A stretch of DNA of 64,000 bases from Lachnospiraceae bacterium (GCA_021153185.1 JAGKTY010000007.1:27676-91675), one strand, 5' to 3'. Counted from the first letter of the stretch, positions 1 to 8,948 are shown. Made by a program: numbers and translations. Notes: generated by a model not told the origin, from the letters alone.

Positions 1-49
1 TCTGATAGGCGCTGCTTGAAACACCCCAAACAAAATCCTCTCGAAACAT
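1..49 (-). CDS. GH1 family beta-glucosidase, N-terminus only (runs off window)
   Basis: An ATG at 49 opens a frame that continues past the left edge. The 16 visible residues, MFREDFVWGVSSSAYQ, match the start of glycoside hydrolase family 1 (phospho-)beta-glucosidases, which typically begin with F-x-F/L-x-W-G-x-A/S-T/S-A/S-A/S-Y-Q. A good ribosome binding site (AAAAGGAG) lies just upstream of the ATG. The gene follows the membrane protein at 65-754 by 15 nt on the same strand, so the two are probably co-transcribed. The call rests on a short but characteristic motif; whether the substrate is phosphorylated cannot be judged. Confidence 0.75.
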   Translation of the reverse strand, partial: MFREDFVWGVSSSAYQ

Positions 50-64
50 ATGCTCTCCTTTTAT

Positions 65-754
65 TTAGTAATCCTCACCACGCAAAACACTAATCATAAA
101 TGCCTTTGCATTTGCATCCTGCGGACATCCGACAACGACACCCATTATTGTGTCCCCGTCATAAATCCCGCTCTGCTTCATAAACTTATTATTTTGATCA
201 AGCCTTACACCTATGGCATGTTTTTGCCCATCTTCATGAAAGTCAATCCACACAAACGCATCCTCATACTGCTTGATTAAATCATCCGGCAAAAATGTGC
301 GGACATCCTGCAAAAAGCCTTCCTGCGCAATTGTTTCACAAATCAACTGATCGGCAAACACAACATCAATGAGGTTGCCGTAAAGCTGCATCTCGATTGC
401 CTGCATGGCCTGATTGCTCTGGTTATTCATTGACTCCTTCGTCTGCACAATGTCATTCGTAATGCTGCAATCGACCTCATACTTATCCGGACTTAGTCCC
501 TGTTTCTCAATGAACCGGTCAAACAGTGTGGCAGGAATCTCACTTTCCGCTTCGATGTCTGTATTGACAAACAACACATCGACAACCGACCCCTTCCATG
601 TCACAATGCGCATCACAATCCAAATCACTGCAAGAATTGCAACAACAATTACCGCTGTCCACGCAAGCATATAGTCCATGAAATATTGCACTTTTTCTTT
701 GCCCCGAAGTGTCCTGAATGTCTGAAAAATTTCTCTAGAATCCCGATCCTTCAT
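65..754 (-). CDS. Membrane-anchored protein of unknown function
   Basis: 229 residues. There is a charged cytoplasmic N-terminus, one strong membrane segment at about residues 28-50 (AVIVVAILAVIWIVM), then a soluble domain of about 175 residues that would lie outside the cell. That domain has alternating hydrophobic stretches (VVDVLFVNTD, NLIDVVFADQLI) loosely reminiscent of a small periplasmic-binding-like fold, but I do not recognise a family. AAAGGAG precedes the ATG. It lies between a YolD-like gene (18-nt gap) and a GH1 glycosidase and probably shares their transcript. An accessory role in sugar uptake or sensing is speculation. Confidence 0.75.
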   Translation of the reverse strand: MKDRDSREIFQTFRTLRGKEKVQYFMDYMLAWTAVIVVAILAVIWIVMRIVTWKGSVVDVLFVNTDIEAESEIPATLFDRFIEKQGLSPDKYEVDCSITNDIVQTKESMNNQSNQAMQAIEMQLYGNLIDVVFADQLICETIAQEGFLQDVRTFLPDDLIKQYEDAFVWIDFHEDGQKHAIGVRLDQNNKFMKQSGIYDGDTIMGVVVGCPQDANAKAFMISVLRGEDY

Positions 755-771
755 AAGACCTAACTCCTTTA

Positions 772-1185
772 TTATGCTTCCCGATAAATCTCCATATCCA
801 GAATGTCCGCAATCGGAATGGTTTCTCCCCCTTGTAAATGAATCACTTTTTCATAGGAATCGATTTTGCGTACATCATCAATAATCTCCTTGATGAATCC
901 GCCTTCTTTTCGCGCATCCTTGACAAAATACGCAATAAACACGCTCACATTTTGCCCGCCCATACGAAGCAGTTCCTGCATGGTTTCATCTAACATCTGG
1001 ATGGCGCTCTCGCTCAAAATCGGTTTTTTCTCGGTTAATCTTGCTGTTTCCGTAACAGCCTCCTCATGCCCGGTCAATGCTTCAAAAGCCGAAAACTGTG
1101 CTGCCCGATCCTCTATTGACGCCTTCGGAAAGTTTGACACCGGACGTTTCAGATGAATGATATCCTCATACGATTGCTTTTCCAT
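772..1185 (-). CDS. YolD-like family protein
   Basis: 137 residues. The N-terminal signature is that of clostridial YolD-like proteins: Y-E-D-I-I-H-L near residue 6, P-V-S, then S-I-E-D-R-A-A-Q-F-S-A-F-E-A-L-T-G-H and E-A-V-x-E-T-A-R. YolD-like proteins usually sit beside Y-family DNA polymerases (UmuC/DinB) and are thought to be SOS-linked; no such polymerase is visible here, so this copy is detached from its usual partner. It starts 8 nt after the stop of the hybrid kinase gene, and the kinase stop codon is part of its ribosome binding site (TAGGAG), which suggests translational coupling. Confidence 0.85.
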   Translation of the reverse strand: MEKQSYEDIIHLKRPVSNFPKASIEDRAAQFSAFEALTGHEEAVTETARLTEKKPILSESAIQMLDETMQELLRMGGQNVSVFIAYFVKDARKEGGFIKEIIDDVRKIDSYEKVIHLQGGETIPIADILDMEIYREA

Positions 1186-1193
1186 AAAAACTC

Positions 1194-4100
1194 CTAAAGT
1201 GCTTCTTTCATGTGGGCTATCGTATCCAGTATTTCCTGCATTGCAAGATCTGCAACATACGCCCGCAGCGCATCGATATCACCTGCCACCTCATCCGGCA
1301 TTTGAAAGCGCTCCAGCTCTTTCATAATGGCATCGACTTCATCCGTATCAAAAACTTCCATTGCATCTGACATCTTGGTTAAGTTTGCGCAAAGTGCTTC
1401 CTTTTCAATGAGCGGCTTTGTGGCATCATCACTTGCACCGTACGGCTTTAATATAGGTTTGTAGCTACGGTAAAGTGCAAGCATATCCGGTGTCTTGCGC
1501 ACCAGACTTGCCACCTCTCCGGCATTTCCCAAATCCTCCAGCTCCTTACAAAGCTCAGAAAGCTGTCCTGCGCCAATCATACGCGCTGTATTTTTGAGCG
1601 CATGTACTTCAATGACATAGTCACGGATCATCTCGTCTGCCAGACATTTTTCTATTTTGTTTGCCTTTAAATCAATCAGCTTATAGAAATCTCCCAGCAG
1701 CTGCATAAACAGCTCTTTTGAGCCGGAATACTTCACACCATCTGCGACATTCAGCTGCTCAATTTCAGGTAAATCTTCTGCCGATACACTGACATTTGCT
1801 GCTGCAACACCTTGTACAACCAGTTCCTTAGGAAGCCACGCAAGCAGCTTGGCAAAAATTTCTTTTACTTCGATTGGCTTTGCGACAAAATCATTCATGC
1901 CCGCCTTCAAAAATCCGTCTCTTGCGTCAGCAATTACATTGGCTGTGAGCGCTATAACCGGAACCTTCTGATAATACGCATCGTCCATTGCCCGAATCTT
2001 TTCCGTACACTCCACACCGTCCATAACCGGCATCATGTGATCCATAAATATCAAATCATACTGTTTGGATTGCACCATTTCAAGACATTCCCTTCCGCTC
2101 GATGCCGTGTCGATAGACATCTGAAGCGGTGCCAGAAGTCCCGCTGCAACCTTTAAGTTCATCTCGTTGTCGTCCACAATCAAAATGTGCGCATCCGGTG
2201 CCGCAAATGTATTGTACTCCTGAATTGCCACCTCTGTCTGCAGTTCCTCTTTGTTAATCACCTGACAGAAGTTAGCATTATACAGCGGTTTATTGATGAC
2301 CGTCACATCCGGATCACTGACAGAATCCATAATCGGATTTTGCAGAACAACGATTTCCGTTCCTTTGGCTTTGATTGCCATCAGCATATCTTTGTTGTTC
2401 TTCATGATAAACGAATCCGCAAACACATAATCTGCATGCATGCCCTGTAAAAGCACCTGATCCCATTCAACAAATGACATGCCATAGGTCTCAGCGAGTT
2501 TTCGGACGCTCTCCTCAATATACGCATTGGATGCGTATGCACTGATAACAAAATGGCTGTTTGCATCATCGGAAATCTCGGCAATCAGTGTATCATCTTC
2601 CACCTTTTGACGCACCGTAAAACGGAACACACTACCGCGGTCATAAACACTTTCAACCGACATATCGCCACCCATCAGCTCAACAAGCTGTCTGGAAATG
2701 GAAAGTCCAAGACCGGTACCCTCTTTGTCACTATTACGCTTTGTATCAACCTGCTGGAACGAACCGAAAATCTTTGGCAAATCCTCCTTTTTGATTCCCT
2801 GTCCCGTATCCTCAACAGAAACCTCTAAAAGAAGGTCTTTCTTTTTGCGCATCTGCACTTTTACCGAAAGCTTCACATAACCGGATTCTGTATACTTAAT
2901 CGCATTGTTGAGCAGGTTGATAATGACCTGTCTAAACCGCAACGGATCACCATATAACCGGTTCGGCAGATTATGGTCAATGTCAAACAATAGCTCGATT
3001 GGTTTCTCCCCGATTCTTGTCAGGAAAATCATCGAAAGGTCATTGAGCATGACACGCGGATAGTAATAGTCCTCAACAAGCTCCATTTTACCTGATTCGA
3101 TTTTTGAAAAGTCCAAAATATCATTGATGATATTTAAAAGCGCATTACCCGATGAGCGGATATTCATCAGATATTCACGGTTTTTCTGATTCAGGGTGTT
3201 GTCACGCAGTACAATTTCGGTCATACCGACAATGGCATTCATCGGCGTACGGATTTCGTGTGACATATTGGACATAAATGCGGATTTTGCCTGATTGGCA
3301 TCCTCTGCACGTTTCTTTTGCACCTTTACCGCATCTAACAGCTCATACTGCTTTGTGATATCCACAAGAAACAGACAATACCCCTCCACGCGGTCGTTCT
3401 GCGTCAGGTTCTTTACGATACGCTCATACACTTTGCCCTGCAGCGTTACCTCCATCTCGTTTGAATTCAGCAGATCAATCACTTCCTGCGGAACCTTTTC
3501 ATTCTTAGAATTGTTTGCAAGCCCCTGAAAGATTGATTTGGCAGATGAATTACAATCAAGCAAACCGTAAGCATTGTCCACAATCACAAAAATATCATCT
3601 AAGTGTTCAAACACCCAGGTCCTACCGCGGTCGGTCACGTTAAAGAAACGTCCTCTTACAACACTGGCGATCAAAATATAGGTTGCAATGGTCACGCAAA
3701 GCGGCAGCCATTGGTATGGTGTGCTTTTGAAATAAACACTAAACAATATTCCGACAATCACAACCGCCTGCGCAAGCAGAAGCCGCGTTATATTGATTTT
3801 GGCCCGTCGTGATACGACCATGCGCAGTCTGGCATGCGTACGTACCAAAAGCGACAAAATGACAATGATTAAAATCGCATATCTCACATACAGCACCACG
3901 CCGTATTTAATCCGAAACAGCGGAATGCTCTCCATCCCAATCCAGACAGGATGTTTCACAAGCGAGTACGCCCATTTTTGACCAATCCACACCGACGGAA
4001 CAGAAATCACCTCAATGATAGGCCCAATCAGCAATAGTTTGCTGTCGACCTTTGTACCGGAATACTCTAACACAAATCGCAAAAAGAAATAAAAAAACAC

Positions 4101-4346
4101 CGCATCTCCGATGTATTCTGCTTTATACGCCATGGCGCCGACAGCCGGATCTCGGCTCTGCAGAATAAGCAGATACCCGATGTTCATCATAAAAGCACCA
4201 ATTGTGCTAAGAAGCAGGCATGTAATTGCCTTGTTTTGTTCTTTTGACAATAAAATGCCGATGCTGATTAACGTCATAATCGCTGAAAGCGCCTGAAAGC
4301 ATTCCCCTATTAACGAAACTGTTCTTACACCAAATAGAATATCCAT
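1194..4346 (-). CDS. Hybrid sensor histidine kinase/response regulator with HPt domain
   Basis: 1050 residues. The order is: an N-terminal multi-membrane-span sensor (about 1-230) of the histidine-kinase 7TM type; a PAS-like segment (about 245-335); a HisKA domain with phospho-acceptor His363 in SHEIRTPMNAIVGM; and a HATPase domain (N box NLLNNAIKY, then DTGQGI and GTGLGLSIS). A receiver-like segment without an acceptor Asp follows (about 600-715), then a complete receiver (ILIVDDNEMN, Asp769 in FMDHMMPVMDG). The last module is an HPt domain with His915 in HALKNTARMIG. All parts of a His-Asp-His phosphorelay are thus in one protein, and the output partner must be elsewhere. AGGTATTGA precedes the ATG. 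The ligand is unknown. Confidence 0.93.
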   Translation of the reverse strand: MDILFGVRTVSLIGECFQALSAIMTLISIGILLSKEQNKAITCLLLSTIGAFMMNIGYLLILQSRDPAVGAMAYKAEYIGDAVFFYFFLRFVLEYSGTKVDSKLLLIGPIIEVISVPSVWIGQKWAYSLVKHPVWIGMESIPLFRIKYGVVLYVRYAILIIVILSLLVRTHARLRMVVSRRAKINITRLLLAQAVVIVGILFSVYFKSTPYQWLPLCVTIATYILIASVVRGRFFNVTDRGRTWVFEHLDDIFVIVDNAYGLLDCNSSAKSIFQGLANNSKNEKVPQEVIDLLNSNEMEVTLQGKVYERIVKNLTQNDRVEGYCLFLVDITKQYELLDAVKVQKKRAEDANQAKSAFMSNMSHEIRTPMNAIVGMTEIVLRDNTLNQKNREYLMNIRSSGNALLNIINDILDFSKIESGKMELVEDYYYPRVMLNDLSMIFLTRIGEKPIELLFDIDHNLPNRLYGDPLRFRQVIINLLNNAIKYTESGYVKLSVKVQMRKKKDLLLEVSVEDTGQGIKKEDLPKIFGSFQQVDTKRNSDKEGTGLGLSISRQLVELMGGDMSVESVYDRGSVFRFTVRQKVEDDTLIAEISDDANSHFVISAYASNAYIEESVRKLAETYGMSFVEWDQVLLQGMHADYVFADSFIMKNNKDMLMAIKAKGTEIVVLQNPIMDSVSDPDVTVINKPLYNANFCQVINKEELQTEVAIQEYNTFAAPDAHILIVDDNEMNLKVAAGLLAPLQMSIDTASSGRECLEMVQSKQYDLIFMDHMMPVMDGVECTEKIRAMDDAYYQKVPVIALTANVIADARDGFLKAGMNDFVAKPIEVKEIFAKLLAWLPKELVVQGVAAANVSVSAEDLPEIEQLNVADGVKYSGSKELFMQLLGDFYKLIDLKANKIEKCLADEMIRDYVIEVHALKNTARMIGAGQLSELCKELEDLGNAGEVASLVRKTPDMLALYRSYKPILKPYGASDDATKPLIEKEALCANLTKMSDAMEVFDTDEVDAIMKELERFQMPDEVAGDIDALRAYVADLAMQEILDTIAHMKEAL

Positions 4347-4397
4347 TCAATACCTCGAAATAACGAATCGCACATGTGCCTTGCTCCCCGTTACCAG

Positions 4398-5033
4398 TTA
4401 ATTTTGTCTGCTCGGACAGATATCTGCCAAACAGCATCTCTCACAATACGGTTTTGTCCGCGCCGTACAAATTTCTCTTCCATGATCCACAAATCTGTGG
4501 CACAAAGCATTGCCCTCCTTTGGCGGGACAATCTTCCATAAAGCCGCCTCTACCTTTGCCGGATTTGTCTCGTTTTTCACAAGTCCAAGCCGGTTGGAAA
4601 GCCTGATACAATGTGTATCCGTCACAATGGCAGGCTTATGATACACATCCCCCAAAATCAGATTGGCGCTCTTTCTTCCGACACCCGGAAGCTTTAATAG
4701 CTCGTCCATCTCATCAGGCACCTTTTCCTGATACACATCACGCAGCATCTGCATGCATGCTTTGATATCTCTCGCCTTACTTTTGCCAAGTCCGCATGGG
4801 CTTACGATTGCCTCAATCTCTGTCACGTCCGCATCCGCAAGTGCTGCAACTGTCGGAAACCGGTCATAGAGCCCCGGCACAATCCGGTTGACGCGTTCGT
4901 CTGTGCACTGCGCAGCCAGCCGCACGCTCACAAGCAGCTTCCACGGCTCTTCATATTCCAGTGTACAATCCGACTGCGGATATGCCTGCGCTAACCGGTC
5001 GATTACGATTCGCACTTTTTCTTTTTTTGTCAT
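4398..5033 (-). CDS. nth: Endonuclease III (DNA glycosylase/AP lyase)
   Basis: 211 residues. Base-excision repair enzyme that removes oxidised pyrimidines and cleaves at abasic sites. Visible features are the helix-hairpin-helix LPGVGRKSAN with the catalytic Lys, the catalytic Asp in VTDTHCIRL, and a C-terminal iron-sulfur cluster loop. The cluster cysteines are spaced C-x7-C-x2-C-x5-C rather than the E. coli C-x6-C-x2-C-x5-C, a one-residue expansion of the loop. The ATG overlaps the stop of the preceding flavodoxin gene (ATGA), so both genes are read from one message. Length is normal for the family. Confidence 0.95.
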   Translation of the reverse strand: MTKKEKVRIVIDRLAQAYPQSDCTLEYEEPWKLLVSVRLAAQCTDERVNRIVPGLYDRFPTVAALADADVTEIEAIVSPCGLGKSKARDIKACMQMLRDVYQEKVPDEMDELLKLPGVGRKSANLILGDVYHKPAIVTDTHCIRLSNRLGLVKNETNPAKVEAALWKIVPPKEGNALCHRFVDHGREICTARTKPYCERCCLADICPSRQN

Positions 5034-5647
5034 GCGTTCTTTTCACTTTCTCTGTGTATATATTTGGCCGTCAGTTCTTTTGCAAACTGTTTTGCCGCAC
5101 TTAACTCCTTCTCATTTGGATGTCCCTTGGCAATTCCGCCAAACAATTTAAATATTCCAAATGTGTCAAAGCCCTTACACGTAAAGCTTCCGGCATCCCC
5201 GATATGTTTTTCGTTCATCCATTTGCGGATTATTTTGCTGTAATCCTTACCACTGCCACTTGTCGTGACAACAAAGCCATCCACTGCCGGCGAAACATTC
5301 AGCCCTGAAAGCACCTGCATAAGCTTTTCATCCGGTTTTCCTTTGTAGATTCCTGTCGCAACGCCAAGTGCTTTTGTGTTTGACATATCCGGAATCTCAT
5401 CTTTATGAATATCTACCAAAACCGCACCTGATACCTCACGCATTGCTTCCACAACCTTTTGGGTGTTTCCGTGATGGGAAGATGCATATAAAATCACAAT
5501 GGCTTCATTGGTTTTTACACTGTTTTTGCCTTTGCCGCGACACTGCTTACAACGTCTTGGAAACTGTAGTTTTTTGCTTTTGTAAAAACGGATTTCTCCG
5601 CCTGTAATCACAAATTCTTTGCCACACTCTTTACATGTTCTAACCAT
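5030..5647 (-). CDS. Zinc-ribbon/flavodoxin fusion protein
   Basis: 205 residues. Residues 1-40 form a zinc ribbon (Cys5, Cys8, Cys33, Cys36) of the CxxCGKEF...GEIRFY...RCKQCR type. Residues 48-200 are flavodoxin-like: AIVILYASSHHGNTQKVVEA is the phosphate-binding loop for FMN, followed by VATGIYKG and TTSGSGKD. The ribbon is often a stand-alone module in Firmicutes, so its union with a flavodoxin is notable. The 4-base overlap with nth (an iron-sulfur DNA repair enzyme) suggests a redox partner, but this is inference from position only. Confidence 0.85.
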   Translation of the reverse strand: MVRTCKECGKEFVITGGEIRFYKSKKLQFPRRCKQCRGKGKNSVKTNEAIVILYASSHHGNTQKVVEAMREVSGAVLVDIHKDEIPDMSNTKALGVATGIYKGKPDEKLMQVLSGLNVSPAVDGFVVTTSGSGKDYSKIIRKWMNEKHIGDAGSFTCKGFDTFGIFKLFGGIAKGHPNEKELSAAKQFAKELTAKYIHRESEKNA

Positions 5648-5749
5648 TTGTATCCCTCATCTGCTGTCTTTTGTTTGACGTATTTCCAGCGCATAAATTT
5701 GCGCAAAACACTACTCTAATAATACGCTTTATACGTCAAAATGTCTAGC

Positions 5750-6283
5750 TTATTTCTCTTTTTTTTGCCTCATTTCATACCTTCTGACAACCGCAAAACT
5801 GCATAGTCCGGAAAGGACTCCGATGGCCACGCCGCCAAGGATATCTGTGGGAAAATGCACATACAAATACATGCGGGAAAACGCAATGAGACATGCCAGT
5901 ACAAGTGCGGGAATCCACATTTTTTTGTTTTTGGTAAAAAAAAGTGCCGTCACCGCCGCAAAGGATGCCGCTGTATGCCCGGACGGAAACGAAAAATCAA
6001 TCGGTTTTGCAACCAATAATTGCACTGCCGTATTGATGTCATAAGGTCTCGTCCTGTGAAACACATTTTTCAAAATCAAATTACAGTAAACAACATCAAA
6101 TAATAACGCGATGAAAACAAGCCACCCGGCCTTTCTTGTCTTTGGAATCAAAAGCAAAACAATCGCAAGCAGAATCCATATAATACCTGCGTTCCCAAGG
6201 CTTGAAACAAACGGCATAAACACGTCTCCAAACGGTGTACGAAGGTGCTGTAAATAGTTTAATATTTCAAATTCAAACGGCAT
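5750..6283 (-). CDS. PAP2-family membrane phosphatase
   Basis: 177 residues with five to six membrane spans. The three PAP2 phosphatase motifs are present: K-x6-RP (KNVFHRTRPYD), P-S-G-H (FPSGHTAAS) and S-R-x5-H-x3-D (SRMYLYVHFPTDILGG). Such proteins dephosphorylate lipid pyrophosphates, often undecaprenyl pyrophosphate, recycling the cell-wall carrier lipid (BcrC-like), or phosphatidic acid/PGP. The substrate cannot be decided from sequence. The gene stands alone between the acyl-CoA synthetase terminator and the flavodoxin gene. Confidence 0.9.
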   Translation of the reverse strand: MPFEFEILNYLQHLRTPFGDVFMPFVSSLGNAGIIWILLAIVLLLIPKTRKAGWLVFIALLFDVVYCNLILKNVFHRTRPYDINTAVQLLVAKPIDFSFPSGHTAASFAAVTALFFTKNKKMWIPALVLACLIAFSRMYLYVHFPTDILGGVAIGVLSGLCSFAVVRRYEMRQKKEK

Positions 6284-6344
6284 CGTTAACCTCTCTCCCG
6301 AAATTGTTTTTTCTCATTATTCCCAAATTGCGGTTTAAAACAAA

Positions 6345-6366
6345 GGGCGAGAAAAAATTCCCGCCC
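6345..6366 (-). terminator. Rho-independent terminator after the acyl-CoA synthetase gene
   Basis: A nine-pair stem with one mismatch (GGGCGGGAA/TTCTCGCCC on the minus strand) and a TTTT loop is followed by TTTGTTTT. It lies about 20 nt past the stop of the gene at 6387. Confidence 0.7.
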
Positions 6367-6386
6367 CTCTCATCATGAACCATAAC

Positions 6387-8021
6387 TCACGACATATTTT
6401 CCTGCTGCACAAGCCGGTCTGCACCGTACATTTTGCGCAGCTTCGGTTTCTCAATCTTACCTGTCGCATTTCGCGGAATTTCTGTAAAGATAATCTCTTT
6501 TGGTCTCTTATAACGAGGCAGCTCCATACAAAATTCCTCGACTTCCTCCCTGGTAAGCTCCATTCCCTCTTTCGTTTCAATAATTGCTGCTGTTTTCTCT
6601 CCAAGTCTATGGTCAGCAAGACCAATCACTGCAACGTCTTTTATCTTATCATGCTTACGCAGGAAATCCTCAATCTGCACCGGATAAATGTTTTCTCCAC
6701 CGCTGACAATGACATCCTTCTTGCGGTCCACAAGGAAATAGAAACCATCCTCATCCTGAATCGCCATATCTCCTGTATATAACCAGCCATCCTTAATCGT
6801 CTCTGCTGTCGCTTCGGGATTGTTGTAATAGCACGTCATGACACCCGGGCCCTTTACAATCAGTTCTCCGACATCCCCGCGCTTCACCTCTGCGCCGTTT
6901 TCATCCACAATGCGGCACTGCCAGCGATATCCCGGCACACCGATTGCACCAACCTTGTGAATATTTTCCATGCCAAGATGCACGCATCCCGGTCCCGTCG
7001 ACTCTGAAAGTCCGTAATTGGTATCATACTGATGATTTGGGAAGTACGCTTTCCAGCGCTTGATTAACGATGGCGGTACCGGCTGCGCACCGATGTGCAT
7101 CAGGCGCCACTGGTCCAAATCGTAGTCTTCTTTTTTAATATCCCCTCTGTCAAGTGCATCTAATATGTCCTGTGCCCACGGCACAAGGAGCCATACAATC
7201 GTACATTTTTCCTGCGAGACGGTCTGAAGAATCGTCTCAGGCTTTGTGCCCTTTAATAGCACCGCTTTGCTGCCCGCTACAAGACTGCCCATCCAGTGGA
7301 ATTTGGCACCTGTATGATAAAGCGGCGGAATACAGAGGAATGTATCATTCCGTCCTGTTTCATGGTGTTTCTGCTCCATCTGCGCCGCCTGTGTAAGGCT
7401 CAGATGCTTATGTAAAATTGCCTTTGGAAATCCTGTTGTTCCCGAAGAGAAATAAATCGCACCATAATCCTCATCCGTGATATCCACGATTGGTCCGACA
7501 CTGGAACAGTCCGCAACAAGTTCATGATAACTTTCCGCAAAGGAAGGACAATTATTGCCCACATAAATCAGAAGTCTTCCCTTGCTCAGTCTCTCCGCGT
7601 TTGTCTCAATTCTTCCGATAAATTCCGGTCCGAATACGATGACGTCAACTTCCGCAAGCTCAGCACAATACAAAATCTCTTCCGCATCGTACCGAAAGTT
7701 AAACGGAACGGCAATTGCGCCGGTCTTTAACACACCAAAATAGATTGGCAGCCACTCAAGACAGTTATACATAATAATCGCGACTTTATCACCTTTTTTC
7801 ACGCCACGCCCCATCAGCATATTGGCAAAACGGTTTGCTTTCTCATTGAAAACGCCCCATGTGATTACACGCCTGTACGGTTCAAACCTCGATGACTCAA
7901 TTAAGTCAGACTCTTTCCATGTTTTTCTTCTGCTATCCGCCTCAGACGGATTCAGCTCAATTAATGCAACCTCATCCCCGTATAATTTTGCATTTCTCTC
8001 CAAATATTCCATTACCGGCAT
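6387..8021 (-). CDS. AMP-forming acyl-CoA synthetase
   Basis: 544 residues from the chosen ATG. It activates a carboxylic acid as acyl-adenylate and transfers it to CoA. Motifs of the ANL superfamily are clear: the P-loop YFSSGTTGFPKAILHKH, YGLSESTGPG, the YTGDMAI segment, the hinge DRKKDVIVSGGENIYP and the C-terminal catalytic Lys in PRNATGKIEKPKLRK. A longer frame reaches back to 8129, but GGAAAGGAAAC at 8030-8040 sits well ahead of the ATG at 8021 and the family homology begins there (MPVMEYLERNAKLYGDE). Long- or medium-chain fatty acids are the likely substrates; aromatic acids are possible. It forms a single-gene unit with its own terminator. Confidence 0.9.
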   Translation of the reverse strand: MPVMEYLERNAKLYGDEVALIELNPSEADSRRKTWKESDLIESSRFEPYRRVITWGVFNEKANRFANMLMGRGVKKGDKVAIIMYNCLEWLPIYFGVLKTGAIAVPFNFRYDAEEILYCAELAEVDVIVFGPEFIGRIETNAERLSKGRLLIYVGNNCPSFAESYHELVADCSSVGPIVDITDEDYGAIYFSSGTTGFPKAILHKHLSLTQAAQMEQKHHETGRNDTFLCIPPLYHTGAKFHWMGSLVAGSKAVLLKGTKPETILQTVSQEKCTIVWLLVPWAQDILDALDRGDIKKEDYDLDQWRLMHIGAQPVPPSLIKRWKAYFPNHQYDTNYGLSESTGPGCVHLGMENIHKVGAIGVPGYRWQCRIVDENGAEVKRGDVGELIVKGPGVMTCYYNNPEATAETIKDGWLYTGDMAIQDEDGFYFLVDRKKDVIVSGGENIYPVQIEDFLRKHDKIKDVAVIGLADHRLGEKTAAIIETKEGMELTREEVEEFCMELPRYKRPKEIIFTEIPRNATGKIEKPKLRKMYGADRLVQQENMS

Positions 8022-8175
8022 CGTCTTTTGTTTCCTTTCCCATATCCACATAGTGTGCTGGCAGATCCGCCAAAACAATGGCTCTTTTCGCACATCCATT
8101 ATTATAATCTGATACCGTTCGATATGCAAGCCTTATCGCTTTAACGTGTTAAAAATATAAGACAGCGGGACGTAA

Positions 8176-8203
8176 AAAGAACCGGGATTTCTCCCAGTTC
8201 TTT
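8176..8203 (-). terminator. Rho-independent terminator after the sigma-D-type gene
   Basis: On the minus strand AAAGAACTGGGAG and its near-perfect complement form a 12-bp stem followed by TTTTT, 18 nt past the stop of the gene at 8222. Confidence 0.85.
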
Positions 8204-8221
8204 ATCAATCGCCATATTTGC

Positions 8222-8863
8222 CTATGCTTCCGCCGTGCCGACCCCTTTGGATGCATAATAGTCATCAAACAGTTTGTTTGCCGCATCAATTGTCTGCTGA
8301 CTGATGCTTGGAAGCTCTTTTCCCCAGGTGCTTGTTGCCATATCAAAGCCCTTCATCATAGCCTCCTGCATCTCTTTCATCTTGTCAACATCATCGCCGG
8401 CAAGTGCAGATGCAAAATCAAAAAGTCTCTGTGATGTCTGCTTAACACCCCAGTATCCATCCTCTGAAATATCCTGCTGTGCCTGTGCTTTGGTCGCTGC
8501 GTCAACCGTAAAGTTACCATCCGCCAAAAACCTCCACATGGCGCCTTCGTCCGGATTGGCTTTTGCATACGCAGTCGTCTGACCTTTCATCATCTGCATC
8601 ACGAGATCAGTCAGCTGACTTTTCCGGTTGGCCTGATCTTCTTTTAATTTCTGGACAAGTGCACTTCTATCCTCCGCACTCATCTGGTTTACACGATAAA
8701 TATTTGATTTTTGTGTCTCTTCCGTTTTTTCGTATACAGCGCTTGCTGTGGCATCCGTAGTATCTTTTTTTTCTGTCGTCTTGGCTGCTGTATCCTTTTG
8801 TGTTGCAGAAGACTGATAAGCACCATAGGTACTTGCTACGTTTGAAACATTCATTTCACTCAT
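8222..8863 (-). CDS. Unknown protein probably co-expressed with motility genes
   Basis: 213 residues, no membrane segment or signal peptide. The first 55 residues are low-complexity (Ser/Thr/Lys/Ala-rich); the rest is helical and acidic with GYWGVKQTSQRLFDFA and TWGKELPSISQQTIDAANKLFDDYY. I do not recognise a named family, though I think similar proteins occur in other Lachnospiraceae. AAGGAGGGAAACAA precedes the ATG. The decisive clue is regulatory: a textbook sigma-D promoter lies 59-85 nt upstream, so a role in flagella or chemotaxis is plausible. It is a single-gene transcript with its own terminator, divergent from a pilin gene. Confidence 0.85.
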   Translation of the reverse strand: MSEMNVSNVASTYGAYQSSATQKDTAAKTTEKKDTTDATASAVYEKTEETQKSNIYRVNQMSAEDRSALVQKLKEDQANRKSQLTDLVMQMMKGQTTAYAKANPDEGAMWRFLADGNFTVDAATKAQAQQDISEDGYWGVKQTSQRLFDFASALAGDDVDKMKEMQEAMMKGFDMATSTWGKELPSISQQTIDAANKLFDDYYASKGVGTAEA

Positions 8864-8921
8864 TTGTTTCCCTCCTTGAATCCTTGCGCAAATCCGTTTG
8901 CTATGTTATCGGTTATGTGTT

Positions 8922-8948
8922 ATATCGGCTGTTTTCTTCTTTCGCTTA
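8922..8948 (-). promoter_or_regulatory. Sigma-D (sigma-28, flagellar) type promoter
   Basis: On the minus strand TAAG, a 15-base spacer and GCCGATAT match the B. subtilis SigD consensus (TAAA-N15-GCCGATAT) at 11 of 12 positions, with exact spacing. It drives the gene starting at 8863. Confidence 0.8.
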
